Positions 1 through 8,402 of a stretch of DNA of 64,000 bases are shown here, in pieces. The translations under genes were made by a program, and so were the position numbers. The notes under the pieces were generated by a model, which saw only the letters and a list, made by a program, of their open reading frames with translations, made no database searches and was not told the origin of the DNA. Source of the DNA: Legionella septentrionalis. Its GTDB lineage: Bacteria; Pseudomonadota; Gammaproteobacteria; Legionellales; Legionellaceae. Each line of letters opens with the position of its first letter. The first letter of the stretch is position 1. Where the stretch lies: contig NZ_RZGS01000004.1 of assembly GCF_003989745.1 (NCBI RefSeq), forward strand, positions 39,972 through 103,971. The letters run 5' to 3'.

Positions 1-1143
1 CCACAATTTTTTCAGTTGCTTCGTTTGCCCATGCCAGCGGATTTCTTCCCCACCTCTGCGAAAGCGGATCTCAACCAAGCTTCCTGCAGGAACTTGCAAG
101 CCATCAGCAACAGGGATAGCGGCAAGATAACGGGTTTGGTCAGACAAAAAGTGCGTCTCCGGGAAATTAGTCCATCCCATTTCTACCAGTTCCGCTAAAA
201 CTGCTTTTTGCAAAAAGAGCGTGTGCCGGTATCGTCCTATTTTTATCTCTCCCCAATGAAGACAGGGTTTAGCATCTTCCTTGGCGCGGATCACTTCGTG
301 CAGCAAGCGCTGAAACATATGGGTTGATGGCAAGCGAACCCGGTTATTTTTAAGCCAGACACGCAGCACGTTAATCAGTCGCGCGTCACTCAATGCTTGC
401 AAGGAAGTCAGGGAAAGACTATTGCTATTTTCTTGTAGTTCAGGGCAGTCGAGATAAGCCAAGGCTTGCAAATTTTTTCCAGCTTGTTGGCAGTGGTAAG
501 CACTGCGTGCAAGATTACTTACTGCATTCGGCCATCGCGCTTGAATAAGCGGCATGACTTTATGACGTAAATAATTCCGAGAAAACATTGGATTTTCATT
601 GCTTTCATCTTCAATCCACACCAATTGCTGAGCAGCCGCATAAACTTCCAGTGCTGCACGCGCATCATTTAAAAAAGGGCGCAACAGTACACCTTTGCCA
701 AAAGAAGTTATGAATTGCATGGCGGCCAAACCGTCAACTCCTGCACCGCGCAGCAATTGCAGCAATAATGTTTCAGCTTGATCATTTTGATGATGGCCAA
801 GCAGCAATGCTTCTTCATCATTTATCAGCGTGGAGAAAAATTTATAACGCGCAACCCTGGCCAATTCCTCGACGTTGCTCGAGGCTTTTAAATTTACGCG
901 ATGCACCGTAAGCGGGATATGAAAAGAATTGCATATTTTCCGGCAATGATTTTCCCAATCATCTGCATAAACACTAAGGCCATGGTGAACATGGACGGCA
1001 CAGACTTTTTGGTGGAGTAAAGGCTGCATTGCCACGTGGTGGAGTAAAACGGTGGAATCCAAACCGCCGCTAAAGCCGACAAACAACCGCCGATATTCGG
1101 CAAGCCGGGCAAGCCATGCATCCGTCAATAAAGTATTAGTCAC
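1..1143 (-). CDS. tilS: tRNA(Ile)-lysidine synthase TilS (3' end outside window)
   Basis: TilS uses ATP to attach lysine to C34 of the AUA-decoding tRNA-Ile, changing its reading from AUG to AUA; it acts in the cytoplasm. The translation opens with the PP-loop SGGLDS at about residues 24-29 and continues with HVHHGLS and [10 protein letters not shown], all typical of the N-type ATP pyrophosphatase domain. The C-terminal TilS domain is present to RFRRGGEE and QLKKLW, so only a short tail is missing at the window edge (381 codons visible). I chose GTG at 1141-1143, which overlaps the accA stop by 8 bases, because no in-frame ATG precedes the PP-loop. The overlap implies translational coupling with accA. 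Recognition is from family motifs and is firm. Confidence 0.93.
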   Translation of the reverse strand, partial: MTNTLLTDAWLARLAEYRRLFVGFSGGLDSTVLLHHVAMQPLLHQKVCAVHVHHGLSVYADDWENHCRKICNSFHIPLTVHRVNLKASSNVEELARVARYKFFSTLINDEEALLLGHHQNDQAETLLLQLLRGAGVDGLAAMQFITSFGKGVLLRPFLNDARAALEVYAAAQQLVWIEDESNENPMFSRNYLRHKVMPLIQARWPNAVSNLARSAYHCQQAGKNLQALAYLDCPELQENSNSLSLTSLQALSDARLINVLRVWLKNNRVRLPSTHMFQRLLHEVIRAKEDAKPCLHWGEIKIGRYRHTLFLQKAVLAELVEMGWTNFPETHFLSDQTRYLAAIPVADGLQVPAGSLVEIRFRRGGEEIRWHGQTKQLKKLW

Positions 1144-2089
1144 AAGCTCCCATCGCCATAAATTTTTTATAGCGCTGCTCCAGCAATTCATCCAGAGACA
1201 AATTTTTCAGCATACGCAATTCTTTCGCAAGAACGCCTTTTAAATCGGTCATCATTTTCACTACATCACGGTGTGCACCACCCAAAGGCTCCGCAATTAC
1301 GCCATCCACTAATTTATTGTCATAAATTTTCTCAGCGGTGATGCCCATTGCCCGCGCCGCTTCACTGGCTTTAGCCGGATCTTTCCACAAAATAGAGGCA
1401 CAGCCTTCCGGGGAAATAACCGAATAGATGGCATATTGCAACATCAAGACCCGATCGCCAACGCCAATCGCCAACGCACCGCCAGAACCTGCCTCACCGG
1501 TCACAACACAAAGAATTTGTGTTCTGAGTTTGGACATTTCTAAAAGATTGCGCGCAATGGCTTCGGATTGATTCCGTTCCTCGGCTCCTATCCCTGGATA
1601 AGCACCTGCGGTATCAATAAAAGTAAATACAGGCAATTTGAACTTCTCAGCCATTTTCATTAGCCGCAATGCCTTACGGTATTCTTCAGGCCGGGCCATG
1701 CCGAAATTACGATAAACTTTTTCTTTAGTACGCTTTCCCTTTTGATGCCCTAAAACCATGACAGGTTCACCTTGAAAACGCGCTAATCCACCAATAATTG
1801 CGGGCGCAGCAGAATAATGGCGATCGCCGTGCAATTCTTGGAAATCTGTAAAAAGGTGTTCGACGTAATCCGTAGTTTGCGGCCGCATGGGGTGGCGCGC
1901 CATTTGCGCGACCTGCCAAGGCTCAAGGTGGGCAAATATATGAGCCGTTAATTCCTCACATTTGGCTTCGAGGCGTGCAATTTCTTCAGTCAAATTAAGT
2001 TCGGTATCATCGCCAACCATGCGCAATGCCTGAATCTTTTGATTCAACTCTTCAATAGGTTGTTCAAAATCAAGAAATTGTCGACTCAT
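1136..2089 (-). CDS. accA: Acetyl-CoA carboxylase carboxyltransferase subunit alpha
   Basis: AccA, with AccD, forms the carboxyltransferase that moves the carboxyl group from biotin-BCCP to acetyl-CoA, giving malonyl-CoA, the committed step of fatty-acid synthesis. The protein (317 aa) is full length for the family and carries [21 protein letters not shown], the [10 protein letters not shown] loop and [15 protein letters not shown]. The start at 2089 ([11 protein letters not shown]) matches the usual AccA N-terminus; the open frame runs 23 codons further upstream but that part has no family similarity. An AGGT sequence lies about 7 bases before this ATG. It is followed by tilS with an 8-base overlap, as one transcript. 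The nearby biotin ligase gene birA serves the same carboxylase complex. Confidence 0.96.
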   Translation of the reverse strand: MSRQFLDFEQPIEELNQKIQALRMVGDDTELNLTEEIARLEAKCEELTAHIFAHLEPWQVAQMARHPMRPQTTDYVEHLFTDFQELHGDRHYSAAPAIIGGLARFQGEPVMVLGHQKGKRTKEKVYRNFGMARPEEYRKALRLMKMAEKFKLPVFTFIDTAGAYPGIGAEERNQSEAIARNLLEMSKLRTQILCVVTGEAGSGGALAIGVGDRVLMLQYAIYSVISPEGCASILWKDPAKASEAARAMGITAEKIYDNKLVDGVIAEPLGGAHRDVVKMMTDLKGVLAKELRMLKNLSLDELLEQRYKKFMAMGACD

Positions 2090-2297
2090 TCGGTACCTAT
2101 AAAAAAATATATTATCTTGTAATGCATAATCTGATTGCAGATGATGCACTTCCCGCAACTTAATCCGCTTACGAAAAATTTATTTGGGACCGCAATATGT
2201 GGGACGCATACTGCCCGCACATCGTTTACCCATTATTTCGCGGCTTTCTAATTGCAGCACGCGACTGGTTTGCGCGCTTTCAGATTTAATAGCTGAT

Positions 2298-2325
2298 TTG
2301 CAAACACAGTCTTATACGTTAAAAT
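2298..2325 (+). promoter_or_regulatory. Probable sigma-70 promoter for the phosphopantetheinyl transferase gene
   Basis: TTGCAA at 2298-2303 and TAAAAT at 2320-2325 are separated by 16 bases and lie about 70 bases upstream of the TTG start at 2394. The rest of the 304-base gap 2090-2393 between the divergent accA and this gene shows no open frame worth calling. The call rests on consensus resemblance only. Confidence 0.45.
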
Positions 2326-2393
2326 ACTGCCCGCAAAGTATAACCATAACCGCTGCTTGATGCTAGATAATTACTCACCTTCGCGAGACAATC

Positions 2394-3122
2394 TTGTCCT
2401 TATCCTTATTTAAATCATTTAAGCCTTCTACTTCCCATGAGTTGATCCTTGGCGAAAACCGCGTGGATATTTGGCAATACTCCCTGCAAGATGAACTCCC
2501 TCATGGCGAAGCACTGCTCAGTGCAAGCGAGCAAGAGCGGGCGCAACGTTTTATTTTTTCCCACCATCGCCGCCGTTTTATTACTGCCCATGCCCTGTTA
2601 AGGCTCATTCTGGCGCGCTATTTAGATTTAAGCCCCCAAGAAATCGAATTTTCTTCAGGCTCTTATGGTAAACCGCATTTACCAAATTCTCCTTTGCAAT
2701 TTAACTTAAGCCATTCGCAAGACATGGCTCTATTGGCGGTTGGAAAAAACTATCCTGTGGGCATTGATTTGGAATTTTTTTCCCCCCGCTCCTATCATGG
2801 TATTGGCCAACAACTTTTTTCCGATAGGGAAAATTATGCTTTGCAGCAGCTGCCGACCCTGTTAAAACCATTGGGCTTTTTCAATATTTGGGCCCAGAAG
2901 GAATCTTTAATCAAAGCCTGCGGGCGCGGCCTTGGGTATCCTACCAAAACCATTGATTTACCTATTCTGCCTGCCGGCAAACAAATCATTCACGACCCTT
3001 TATACCAGCAAACCTGGCAGTTGATTGCCTTTATGCCGCACATCATCTGCTGTGCAGCGCTGTGCTGCGATCCCGGCATTGAAGAAATCCGCTATATAAA
3101 ACTTACTGATGCCAAATTTTAG
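2394..3122 (+). CDS. 4'-phosphopantetheinyl transferase (Sfp/AcpT type)
   Basis: Enzymes of this family transfer phosphopantetheine from CoA to a conserved serine of acyl or peptidyl carrier proteins. The protein has the two diagnostic family motifs: VGIDLEFF (Mg-binding aspartate) around residue 125, and WAQKESLIKACG (W-x-x-KE-S-x-x-K) around residue 170. It is about 240 aa, the usual length for Sfp-like enzymes. The only start that opens the frame is TTG at 2394, since the frame closes at a TAG at 2364 and no ATG lies before the conserved part; its ribosome site is poor. No polyketide or peptide synthetase is in the window, so the carrier protein served is unknown; it may act on the fatty-acid ACP. 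The gene is divergent from accA and upstream of birA. Confidence 0.85.
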   Translation: MSLSLFKSFKPSTSHELILGENRVDIWQYSLQDELPHGEALLSASEQERAQRFIFSHHRRRFITAHALLRLILARYLDLSPQEIEFSSGSYGKPHLPNSPLQFNLSHSQDMALLAVGKNYPVGIDLEFFSPRSYHGIGQQLFSDRENYALQQLPTLLKPLGFFNIWAQKESLIKACGRGLGYPTKTIDLPILPAGKQIIHDPLYQQTWQLIAFMPHIICCAALCCDPGIEEIRYIKLTDAKF

Positions 3123-3146
3123 CTTAAAGTTAAGCTTTGTTATAAT
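3121..3146 (+). promoter_or_regulatory. birA promoter with adjacent palindrome
   Basis: A perfect -10 box, TATAAT, lies at 3141-3146, 39 bases before the birA ATG. Immediately upstream is a 7+7 inverted repeat, AGCTTAA-AG-TTAAGCT (3121-3136), which begins in the stop codon of the preceding gene and fills the -10/-35 spacer. The -35 region is poor, as for a regulated promoter. The palindrome does not resemble the E. coli BirA operator (TTGTAAACC...GGTTTACAA), so it could be an operator for BirA or another factor, or a weak terminator stem. Confidence 0.45.
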
Positions 3147-3184
3147 CAGCCACTCGTATCGGTTGAACTTGCTGTGAGCAGTAC

Positions 3185-4159
3185 ATGAAACAATTGAGTG
3201 CCACCCAAATCAAATTATTGGAACTTATGCACGATGGAAGCTGCCACAGCGGTAATAATTTGGGGGCAGAGCTTGGCCTCTCGCGCACAGCTATTTGGAA
3301 ACAAATCAAAGGATTAATAGAACTTGGCGCCCCCATGCAAACACTCCCCCAGCAAGGATATCGTTTAACGATGCCTGTCCTATTGTTAAACGAAGAGGAA
3401 ATTCGCCAAGAATTGCTTAATAATCAATGTAGTTTACCATTTAATTTTAATTTATTTGCCACACTCGATTCCACTAACCGTTTCTTGAAAGAATTACCGG
3501 GAAGCGCTTGCATAGAAATTTGCTGCGCAGAAAAACAAACTGCGGGGAGAGGCCGCTTCGGACGTTCATGGCATTCTCCCTTTGCACAAAACATTTATTG
3601 CTCCCTGCGTTGGCACTTTGACTGCGATATTTCCCAACTCTCCGGTTTGAGTTTGGTAGTCAGCCTGGCTGTACTTGAAACTTTACAAAAACTTGACATT
3701 GGCGGGGTGCAAATCAAATGGCCGAATGACTTATTATGGGACGGTAAAAAATTATGCGGATGTTTAATCGAAATCAATGCGGAGAGCAATGGTGGAGCGG
3801 AAGTTGTGATTGGCATTGGCTTAAATAGCAACTCAACCGCAGAGGAAGCAATCGACATTCCCTGGTGTTCACTCCATGATATGACAAAACAATACTTTAA
3901 TCGCAACCAAATCATTGGGCAAATGATTGTAACTCTGACGCGTTATTTGCAGGAATTTACCCGCCAAGGATTTGCAGTTTTCAGGGAAAGCTGGGAACAA
4001 GCGGATTATTTACAAAATAAAATGATTCGCGTTCTGCACCCGCTAGGACCTATGTATGGACAGGCACAAGGAGTGAATGAAAGCGGGCAGTTGATTTTAT
4101 GGTCTGAAGGGGAAATCCATTATTTATCATCAGGAGATACATCATTGCACGTTGAGTGA
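3185..4159 (+). CDS. birA: Bifunctional biotin-[acetyl-CoA-carboxylase] ligase / biotin operon repressor BirA
   Basis: BirA makes biotinyl-5'-AMP and transfers biotin to the AccB lysine; in its repressor form it also binds DNA. The N-terminal 60 residues form a winged helix (HSGNNLGAELGLSRTAIWK), as in the E. coli repressor-ligase. The catalytic domain shows STNRFLKE, the ATP/biotin loop GRGRFGRSW (about residues 120-128) and KWPNDLLWDGKKLCG. The C-terminal SH3-like cap is present; 324 aa is normal length. Presence of the helix-turn-helix suggests it can regulate transcription. It lies 62 bases after the phosphopantetheinyl transferase gene and has its own -10 box, so it may be transcribed separately. 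Confidence 0.95.
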   Translation: MKQLSATQIKLLELMHDGSCHSGNNLGAELGLSRTAIWKQIKGLIELGAPMQTLPQQGYRLTMPVLLLNEEEIRQELLNNQCSLPFNFNLFATLDSTNRFLKELPGSACIEICCAEKQTAGRGRFGRSWHSPFAQNIYCSLRWHFDCDISQLSGLSLVVSLAVLETLQKLDIGGVQIKWPNDLLWDGKKLCGCLIEINAESNGGAEVVIGIGLNSNSTAEEAIDIPWCSLHDMTKQYFNRNQIIGQMIVTLTRYLQEFTRQGFAVFRESWEQADYLQNKMIRVLHPLGPMYGQAQGVNESGQLILWSEGEIHYLSSGDTSLHVE

Positions 4160-4170
4160 GGAGGGAAGCC

Positions 4171-4185
4171 CCGGACACGGTCCGG
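4171..4185. other. Short GC-rich hairpin between convergent birA and csrA
   Basis: CCGGAC-ACG-GTCCGG forms a perfect 6-base stem with a 3-base loop in the 47-base gap between the convergent birA and csrA stops. No T-run follows on either strand, so it would be at most a weak bidirectional terminator. Confidence 0.35.
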
Positions 4186-4206
4186 AGCTAAATGCACAGA
4201 GTGGAA

Positions 4207-4422
4207 TTAAACATTGCCATCAGCATCGCCTGATTCACTGCCCTGTTCACCACCTTGCTTTTCTTGTTGAATTCGTAAATAAATCTCTTCACGATGCACA
4301 GAAACATCCTTGGGTGCATTAATGCCTAAACGCACTTGGTTTCCTTTTACTCCCAACACAGTAATATTTACATCATCACCAATAATTAACGTTTCACCAA
4401 TACGGCGAGTCAAAATCAACAT
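4207..4422 (-). CDS. csrA: Carbon storage regulator CsrA
   Basis: CsrA is a small homodimeric RNA-binding protein that recognises GGA motifs in mRNA leaders and blocks or alters translation. The 71-residue product begins [17 protein letters not shown] and contains [11 protein letters not shown] and the VHREEIY motif, all hallmarks of the family; the acidic glycine-rich tail after residue 57 is an extension. The frame opens 29 codons earlier, but family alignment and a good GGGAGA ribosome site 8 bases before 4422 fix this start. In Legionellales, CsrA paralogs control the switch between replicative and transmissive phases and several effectors; whether this is the master copy cannot be told from here. 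Confidence 0.95.
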   Translation of the reverse strand: MLILTRRIGETLIIGDDVNITVLGVKGNQVRLGINAPKDVSVHREEIYLRIQQEKQGGEQGSESGDADGNV

Positions 4423-4494
4423 AAAATAAATCTCCCTAACAAGCCGCCACCTTATCTTCCATAGAACTTCCATGGTGCGTTCGGTAGCATCATA
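4423..4494 (-). promoter_or_regulatory. csrA leader with GGA motifs and a -10 box
   Basis: Reading on the minus strand, TATGAT (complement at 4489-4494) is a good -10 box. The roughly 60-base leader that would follow carries CATGGAAG, TATGGAAG and the ribosome-site GGGAGA, that is three GGA cores. CsrA commonly represses its own translation through such motifs; that is inferred here. No convincing -35 hexamer was found. Confidence 0.4.
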
Positions 4495-4696
4495 TTGCAC
4501 AAATAACAATCAGAAAGTAAATTGCTGACTGATATTTTACAGCAGGATTCTTAACATAATATTAAGAGTTAAAAAATTACCATATTCTTGTGTCAGCTAT
4601 CACGCCTCACGTGAATATAACCCTTGTATGTAAACTCATACTTACTCGTTCAGGCTACTTATTAAGCTGACTTATTTTTGCCCGAATAGAGCATAT

Positions 4697-5701
4697 TTAG
4701 CTAGCTTTGCCAGCATTAAACTTTACAGCTAATACGGTTATTGGTAAGTAAGAAATTATCATTCCAATGAATCCATCGAGATGACCCAGACCTACTAATA
4801 TCGCAATAGGCAACAACCACAATATATTAATCACCAAAACCGCTAAAGTGACCAATAAATGGCTGTGATATCGACGAGAGGCATGTTGGTAGGCATGACT
4901 ACGATGTGCTTGATAAAGCTTATCACCTTGCATGAAGCGACGCAATAAAGTTATGGTTGCATCAACAATAAAAATTCCTAATAAAATTAACCAGCTCCAA
5001 AAAAAATCAGGTCTTATCATCGCTCCTTGTAAAGACAAAATACCCAAGGTGATGCCTAAAAATCCGCTGCCTGCATCCCCCATGAAGATACGTGCAGGCG
5101 GAAAATTCCAACATAAAAATCCAGCCACAGCAGCACTTAACAATAAAGGCAAGATTATGTGGCCAGCTTCACCAGCAAGCCAATATACGAGTGATATGCC
5201 TACACAAACCGAACAAACCTCGATGCTGGCCAAGCCATCTATTCCATCCATGAAGTTGTACAAATTAATAAGCCAAACCAGATACAAAAGCGCTACAACA
5301 TTCAACGCAGCTCCCACGGGCACTCCACATCCTAAAATGTAAATAGGGGGAAACCCGCCAAGATAATACAAAACAAACCCAGCGGCTGCCAAATGGCCTA
5401 ATAAACGCCATGTGGCAGGCAGTGATGCCTTGTCATCCAAGAAACCCAACAGGGCAATCAATAGACCTGCACCCAGTAAAGGAGCGGCTAAAAAAATTGA
5501 AGTCAATTTTAAATAGATTAAAACAGGTAAAATCAGAGTGAAGCCAAGAACGAATGCCACCCCTCCTCCCCGCGGTGTCGGATGAGCATGGGAACTGCGA
5601 TGATTCGGGATATCCATAATATTTTTAGCCAGAGCATAACGGCGTAAAAATCCGGTGAGAGACAGCGACGAGATAAAAACCGCAAGATACAGGAAAATCA
5701 T
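4697..5701 (-). CDS. Undecaprenyl-phosphate sugar-1-phosphate transferase (WecA/WbpL/MraY family)
   Basis: This integral membrane enzyme (334 aa, about ten hydrophobic segments) transfers an N-acetylhexosamine-1-phosphate to undecaprenyl phosphate and so starts O-antigen assembly. The family motifs are in order: DIPNHRSSH and PRGGG near residue 32-46, NFMDGIDGLA (catalytic aspartates) near 149-158, FMGDAGSGFLG near 207-217, and the cytoplasmic HRSHAYQHA near 264-272. The substrate could be GlcNAc, FucNAc or QuiNAc. Its start overlaps the stop of the upstream glycosyltransferase (ATGA, 5698-5701), so it is the last gene of the polysaccharide operon. The 274 bases between it and csrA hold no other gene I can support. 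Confidence 0.88.
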   Translation of the reverse strand: MIFLYLAVFISSLSLTGFLRRYALAKNIMDIPNHRSSHAHPTPRGGGVAFVLGFTLILPVLIYLKLTSIFLAAPLLGAGLLIALLGFLDDKASLPATWRLLGHLAAAGFVLYYLGGFPPIYILGCGVPVGAALNVVALLYLVWLINLYNFMDGIDGLASIEVCSVCVGISLVYWLAGEAGHIILPLLLSAAVAGFLCWNFPPARIFMGDAGSGFLGITLGILSLQGAMIRPDFFWSWLILLGIFIVDATITLLRRFMQGDKLYQAHRSHAYQHASRRYHSHLLVTLAVLVINILWLLPIAILVGLGHLDGFIGMIISYLPITVLAVKFNAGKAS

Positions 5702-7038
5702 TCTTTATTTTCCACTTTCATTCTGGGTAATAAATACGCTAAATACCGCTTGCCGCCTTCGACCAAGGTTTTAACTTTTGCGCTCAATGGGTGTTTGCGA
5801 TCAAACAGCAATTTTAAAAAATTGCAGCCAACAAATGTCATTTCGGTAAGCAAACAGCGGAAACGGTTTAAGTGTTTGTAGCGCCTCATGGTTTGTGTGA
5901 TTTGTTCCGAGATGCCATCGATTGAACAAGTTTTTCTTCTGGAATTAATCAAGGACAAAAGCTCAGTGCCGACTAACTGGCTAAATTGATGCTGGGAAAA
6001 TAAATCAGACTCAATCAAATCGGCGTAAGTGTTATCCGCCAATTGCTGCAAAAAATCAAAGTCTTTTAATTTTTTCAAGACGTCCGCCAAATTGGAAAAA
6101 TCTTTCTCCAGAACAATATAGTGAATATCCGGTTGGCATACCTGGCTGTATTCCCCAGGAAACATAATCATCGGGGTTTTCGTAGCGGCAGCTTCAAATA
6201 CCCGCGGCGAAACCGCATTATACATAATTTTGCCATCATAAGGCTGTAAGACTCGCGCATAGACTTCGTGAAAATCCGCTTGTTTATGACGTCTTAGGTA
6301 GTGATTCGTCTTGTTACGAATTGCATCGTCGAAATCCCAAATGCTGGCGCCGCTCTCAGTGCCTAACACAGCTTTGGATGACATCAAAAGCTTAAGCCAG
6401 TCTTGGCCATACACCCGGGCTGATTCTTTGGTGCTGATATCAAGTTTAAGCTTATGCTTTGTATTTTCTACGCGCTTTAAAAATTCTGCGGCAATCATTT
6501 CTTTTTCATGCGCCAAAGAACCTAACCAATATTCGCATCGCCTGCCGCGGTAGGATACATCAATAAGCCGCCGGTGAATGGGAGGCGATGTCATGGTTTT
6601 CATAGCATCCGAAACATACCCGGTCAAAACCGTCACTTTTTTCAGCGCCGACAAACGGGGATCGGGATACGCCAGCTGCACCATGTCTTGCTTGACTAAA
6701 GTAAACAATATATGAAAACCAAGTTTGAACATAAATTCCTGAACCTGATTAACCTTCTGGTATTCATCTTGTAAAAAAAGGAATTTTATGCCGGTATATG
6801 CCGCCAGGCATTTTTTTAAGCCCATGGATAAATAATAATGGTTGTAAGGCTTTATCGAATAATGCACCCCAATGGCATCAAAAGAAGACAAGTCTAATTT
6901 ATCGATGGTCTTGCAAGTTAATGGATTAACAAGGTGCCAATTGATGCGCGCATCGCTGGTAATGGCTTGAATATGATCCCGTACAGCCTGGGTATGATGA
7001 GTGATATCAGCCAGAAACAAAATATCAGGTTTTTCCAT
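5698..7038 (-). CDS. CgeB-like GT-B glycosyltransferase, tandem paralog 3
   Basis: This is the most divergent of three adjacent homologous genes. It keeps the shared landmarks: an N-terminal LFLAD strand, the HYSIKPYN segment, FLQDEYQKVNQVQEF, VSYRGRRCEYWLGSLA, TESGASIWDF and, in the nucleotide-binding half, SPRVFEAAATKTPMI followed by GEYS. The SPR-FEA-GEYS block resembles the C-terminal domain of CgeB/group 1 glycosyltransferases (GT-B fold). It probably adds one sugar of the surface glycan on the cytoplasmic face of the inner membrane; donor and acceptor are unknown. Stop overlaps the WecA-like start (ATGA), and its ATG shares a base with the stop of the next paralog (TAATG at 7038), so the three are one translationally coupled string. 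Confidence 0.65.
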   Translation of the reverse strand: MEKPDILFLADITHHTQAVRDHIQAITSDARINWHLVNPLTCKTIDKLDLSSFDAIGVHYSIKPYNHYYLSMGLKKCLAAYTGIKFLFLQDEYQKVNQVQEFMFKLGFHILFTLVKQDMVQLAYPDPRLSALKKVTVLTGYVSDAMKTMTSPPIHRRLIDVSYRGRRCEYWLGSLAHEKEMIAAEFLKRVENTKHKLKLDISTKESARVYGQDWLKLLMSSKAVLGTESGASIWDFDDAIRNKTNHYLRRHKQADFHEVYARVLQPYDGKIMYNAVSPRVFEAAATKTPMIMFPGEYSQVCQPDIHYIVLEKDFSNLADVLKKLKDFDFLQQLADNTYADLIESDLFSQHQFSQLVGTELLSLINSRRKTCSIDGISEQITQTMRRYKHLNRFRCLLTEMTFVGCNFLKLLFDRKHPLSAKVKTLVEGGKRYLAYLLPRMKVENKE

Positions 7039-8363
7039 TATTCGGCACCTTTTCTTGGCAAAGGACGCACCACGCGGTAAAAAGAGCGCACTACATAACG
7101 AATAGCTGCTTTAGGCCGTAAAACACCCTTGATCAATAAACGGATCCCCTCGGGCATTTTTTGATAAATACGCAGCCCAGTTTTATAAAATCTGCTTTTT
7201 AGTGAAATATAACGCATAGCAGCCTGATATTGCCCCTCCTCGTAAGCTTCCACTATTTTTTTATGGCGAAGCTTAAATTCCTGCCGAATAATTTCATCAA
7301 CCTTATTAATAAACGTGCGGTAGCTATAAGCTGGATTTAGGGCAATTTCCTGAAAAGCGGTATCGGCCATGGTTTGTAAATAATCATCGTTACGAATGCA
7401 GGCCAAAACAGCTTCGATGTTACTGAAATCTTTTTTAAGTGAAATATAATGCCGGCCCGGCACAAGAATATTAGAATATTCTCCTTCATACAGCACTAAA
7501 ACGGTTTTCAAGGCGATTGCTTCAAAACACCGCGGCGAAATTTGATTTAATTTATATTGGCCTTCATGCCTGCGTAAAAATTTTTCCTGCACGACGTGAA
7601 AAGGCTCATTGGGATGAGTCAATTGGTGAAAATCGATATTTTTTTCCAGCTCACCGGTAAAATCCATGACACTGGCACCACTTTCAACGCCCAGAGTAGT
7701 CTTGCATGCAGATAAAAATTTAATCCAATCTTTACCGTAAATCCGCTCGCGTTCATTAAACGAAACATCGGCAGTCAAATCAGCACGATTTGCATGGGTC
7801 AGCCATTTTTCGACAATATTCCATTTTTCATATGCCAACTCGCCATACCAAAAAGGTAACTTTCTGCCGCGGTAACCTACGTGAATAGGCCGCTCCTTTA
7901 TAGGGATTTGCTCTGCTAAAGTCGTTAATCGTTCAGGTATGTATCCGGTTAAATTATTATATTTCGCTACATTGGGTAATTGCTCCGGGCTGTAGATGCG
8001 ACCCATTTCTTCCTCAGGGAAGCAAGTAAATAGCACATCTATTTTTAAAAAAGCCAATTCAGCGACCATCTTGTTAATTTGGCGGTATTCATCTTGTACA
8101 AAAACGATTTTTAACCCTTGATAATCCCTCAATCTTTTCTTTGCAGACAGGGAAAGATAATAATCGTTAAGAAGGCAAATTGAATAATGAATAATAACCG
8201 CATCAAACCGGTTTAAATCCAATTTTGGGGATAACTCACCCAAGTTTGAGCATAACCAAATACGATGCGCTGAGTAATGTTCAATAGCCTCAATGTGATC
8301 AACAATAGTGTTGGCATCTTGGCCTACAGGAGGCTTATTACATAATAAAAGAATATTTAACAT
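7038..8363 (-). CDS. CgeB-like GT-B glycosyltransferase, tandem paralog 2
   Basis: The product (441 aa) is close to paralog 1 along its whole length: ANTIVDHIEAIEHYSAH, the VIIHYS strand, FVQDEYRQINKM, CFPEEEM-IYS, NNLTGYIPERL, VGYRGRKLPFW, GVESGASVMDFTG and NQISPRCFEAIALKT with LYEGEYS. The last block is the likely nucleotide-sugar binding half of a GT-B glycosyltransferase. Differences from paralog 1 are concentrated in the C-terminal 80 residues, which are basic and may contact the membrane. No signal peptide is visible, so a cytoplasmic or peripheral membrane location is expected. Substrate unknown. The alternative that this family is a non-catalytic glycan-binding protein cannot be excluded. 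Confidence 0.66.
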   Translation of the reverse strand: MLNILLLCNKPPVGQDANTIVDHIEAIEHYSAHRIWLCSNLGELSPKLDLNRFDAVIIHYSICLLNDYYLSLSAKKRLRDYQGLKIVFVQDEYRQINKMVAELAFLKIDVLFTCFPEEEMGRIYSPEQLPNVAKYNNLTGYIPERLTTLAEQIPIKERPIHVGYRGRKLPFWYGELAYEKWNIVEKWLTHANRADLTADVSFNERERIYGKDWIKFLSACKTTLGVESGASVMDFTGELEKNIDFHQLTHPNEPFHVVQEKFLRRHEGQYKLNQISPRCFEAIALKTVLVLYEGEYSNILVPGRHYISLKKDFSNIEAVLACIRNDDYLQTMADTAFQEIALNPAYSYRTFINKVDEIIRQEFKLRHKKIVEAYEEGQYQAAMRYISLKSRFYKTGLRIYQKMPEGIRLLIKGVLRPKAAIRYVVRSFYRVVRPLPRKGAE

Positions 8364-8402
8364 AATTTCACAACAATAATAAAACGTTTAGTATGTCGGT
8401 AT

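Noticed and set aside
4171..4206. Possible tRNA-like fold after birA
   Set aside because: Only one 6-base stem; no acceptor or anticodon arm can be drawn.
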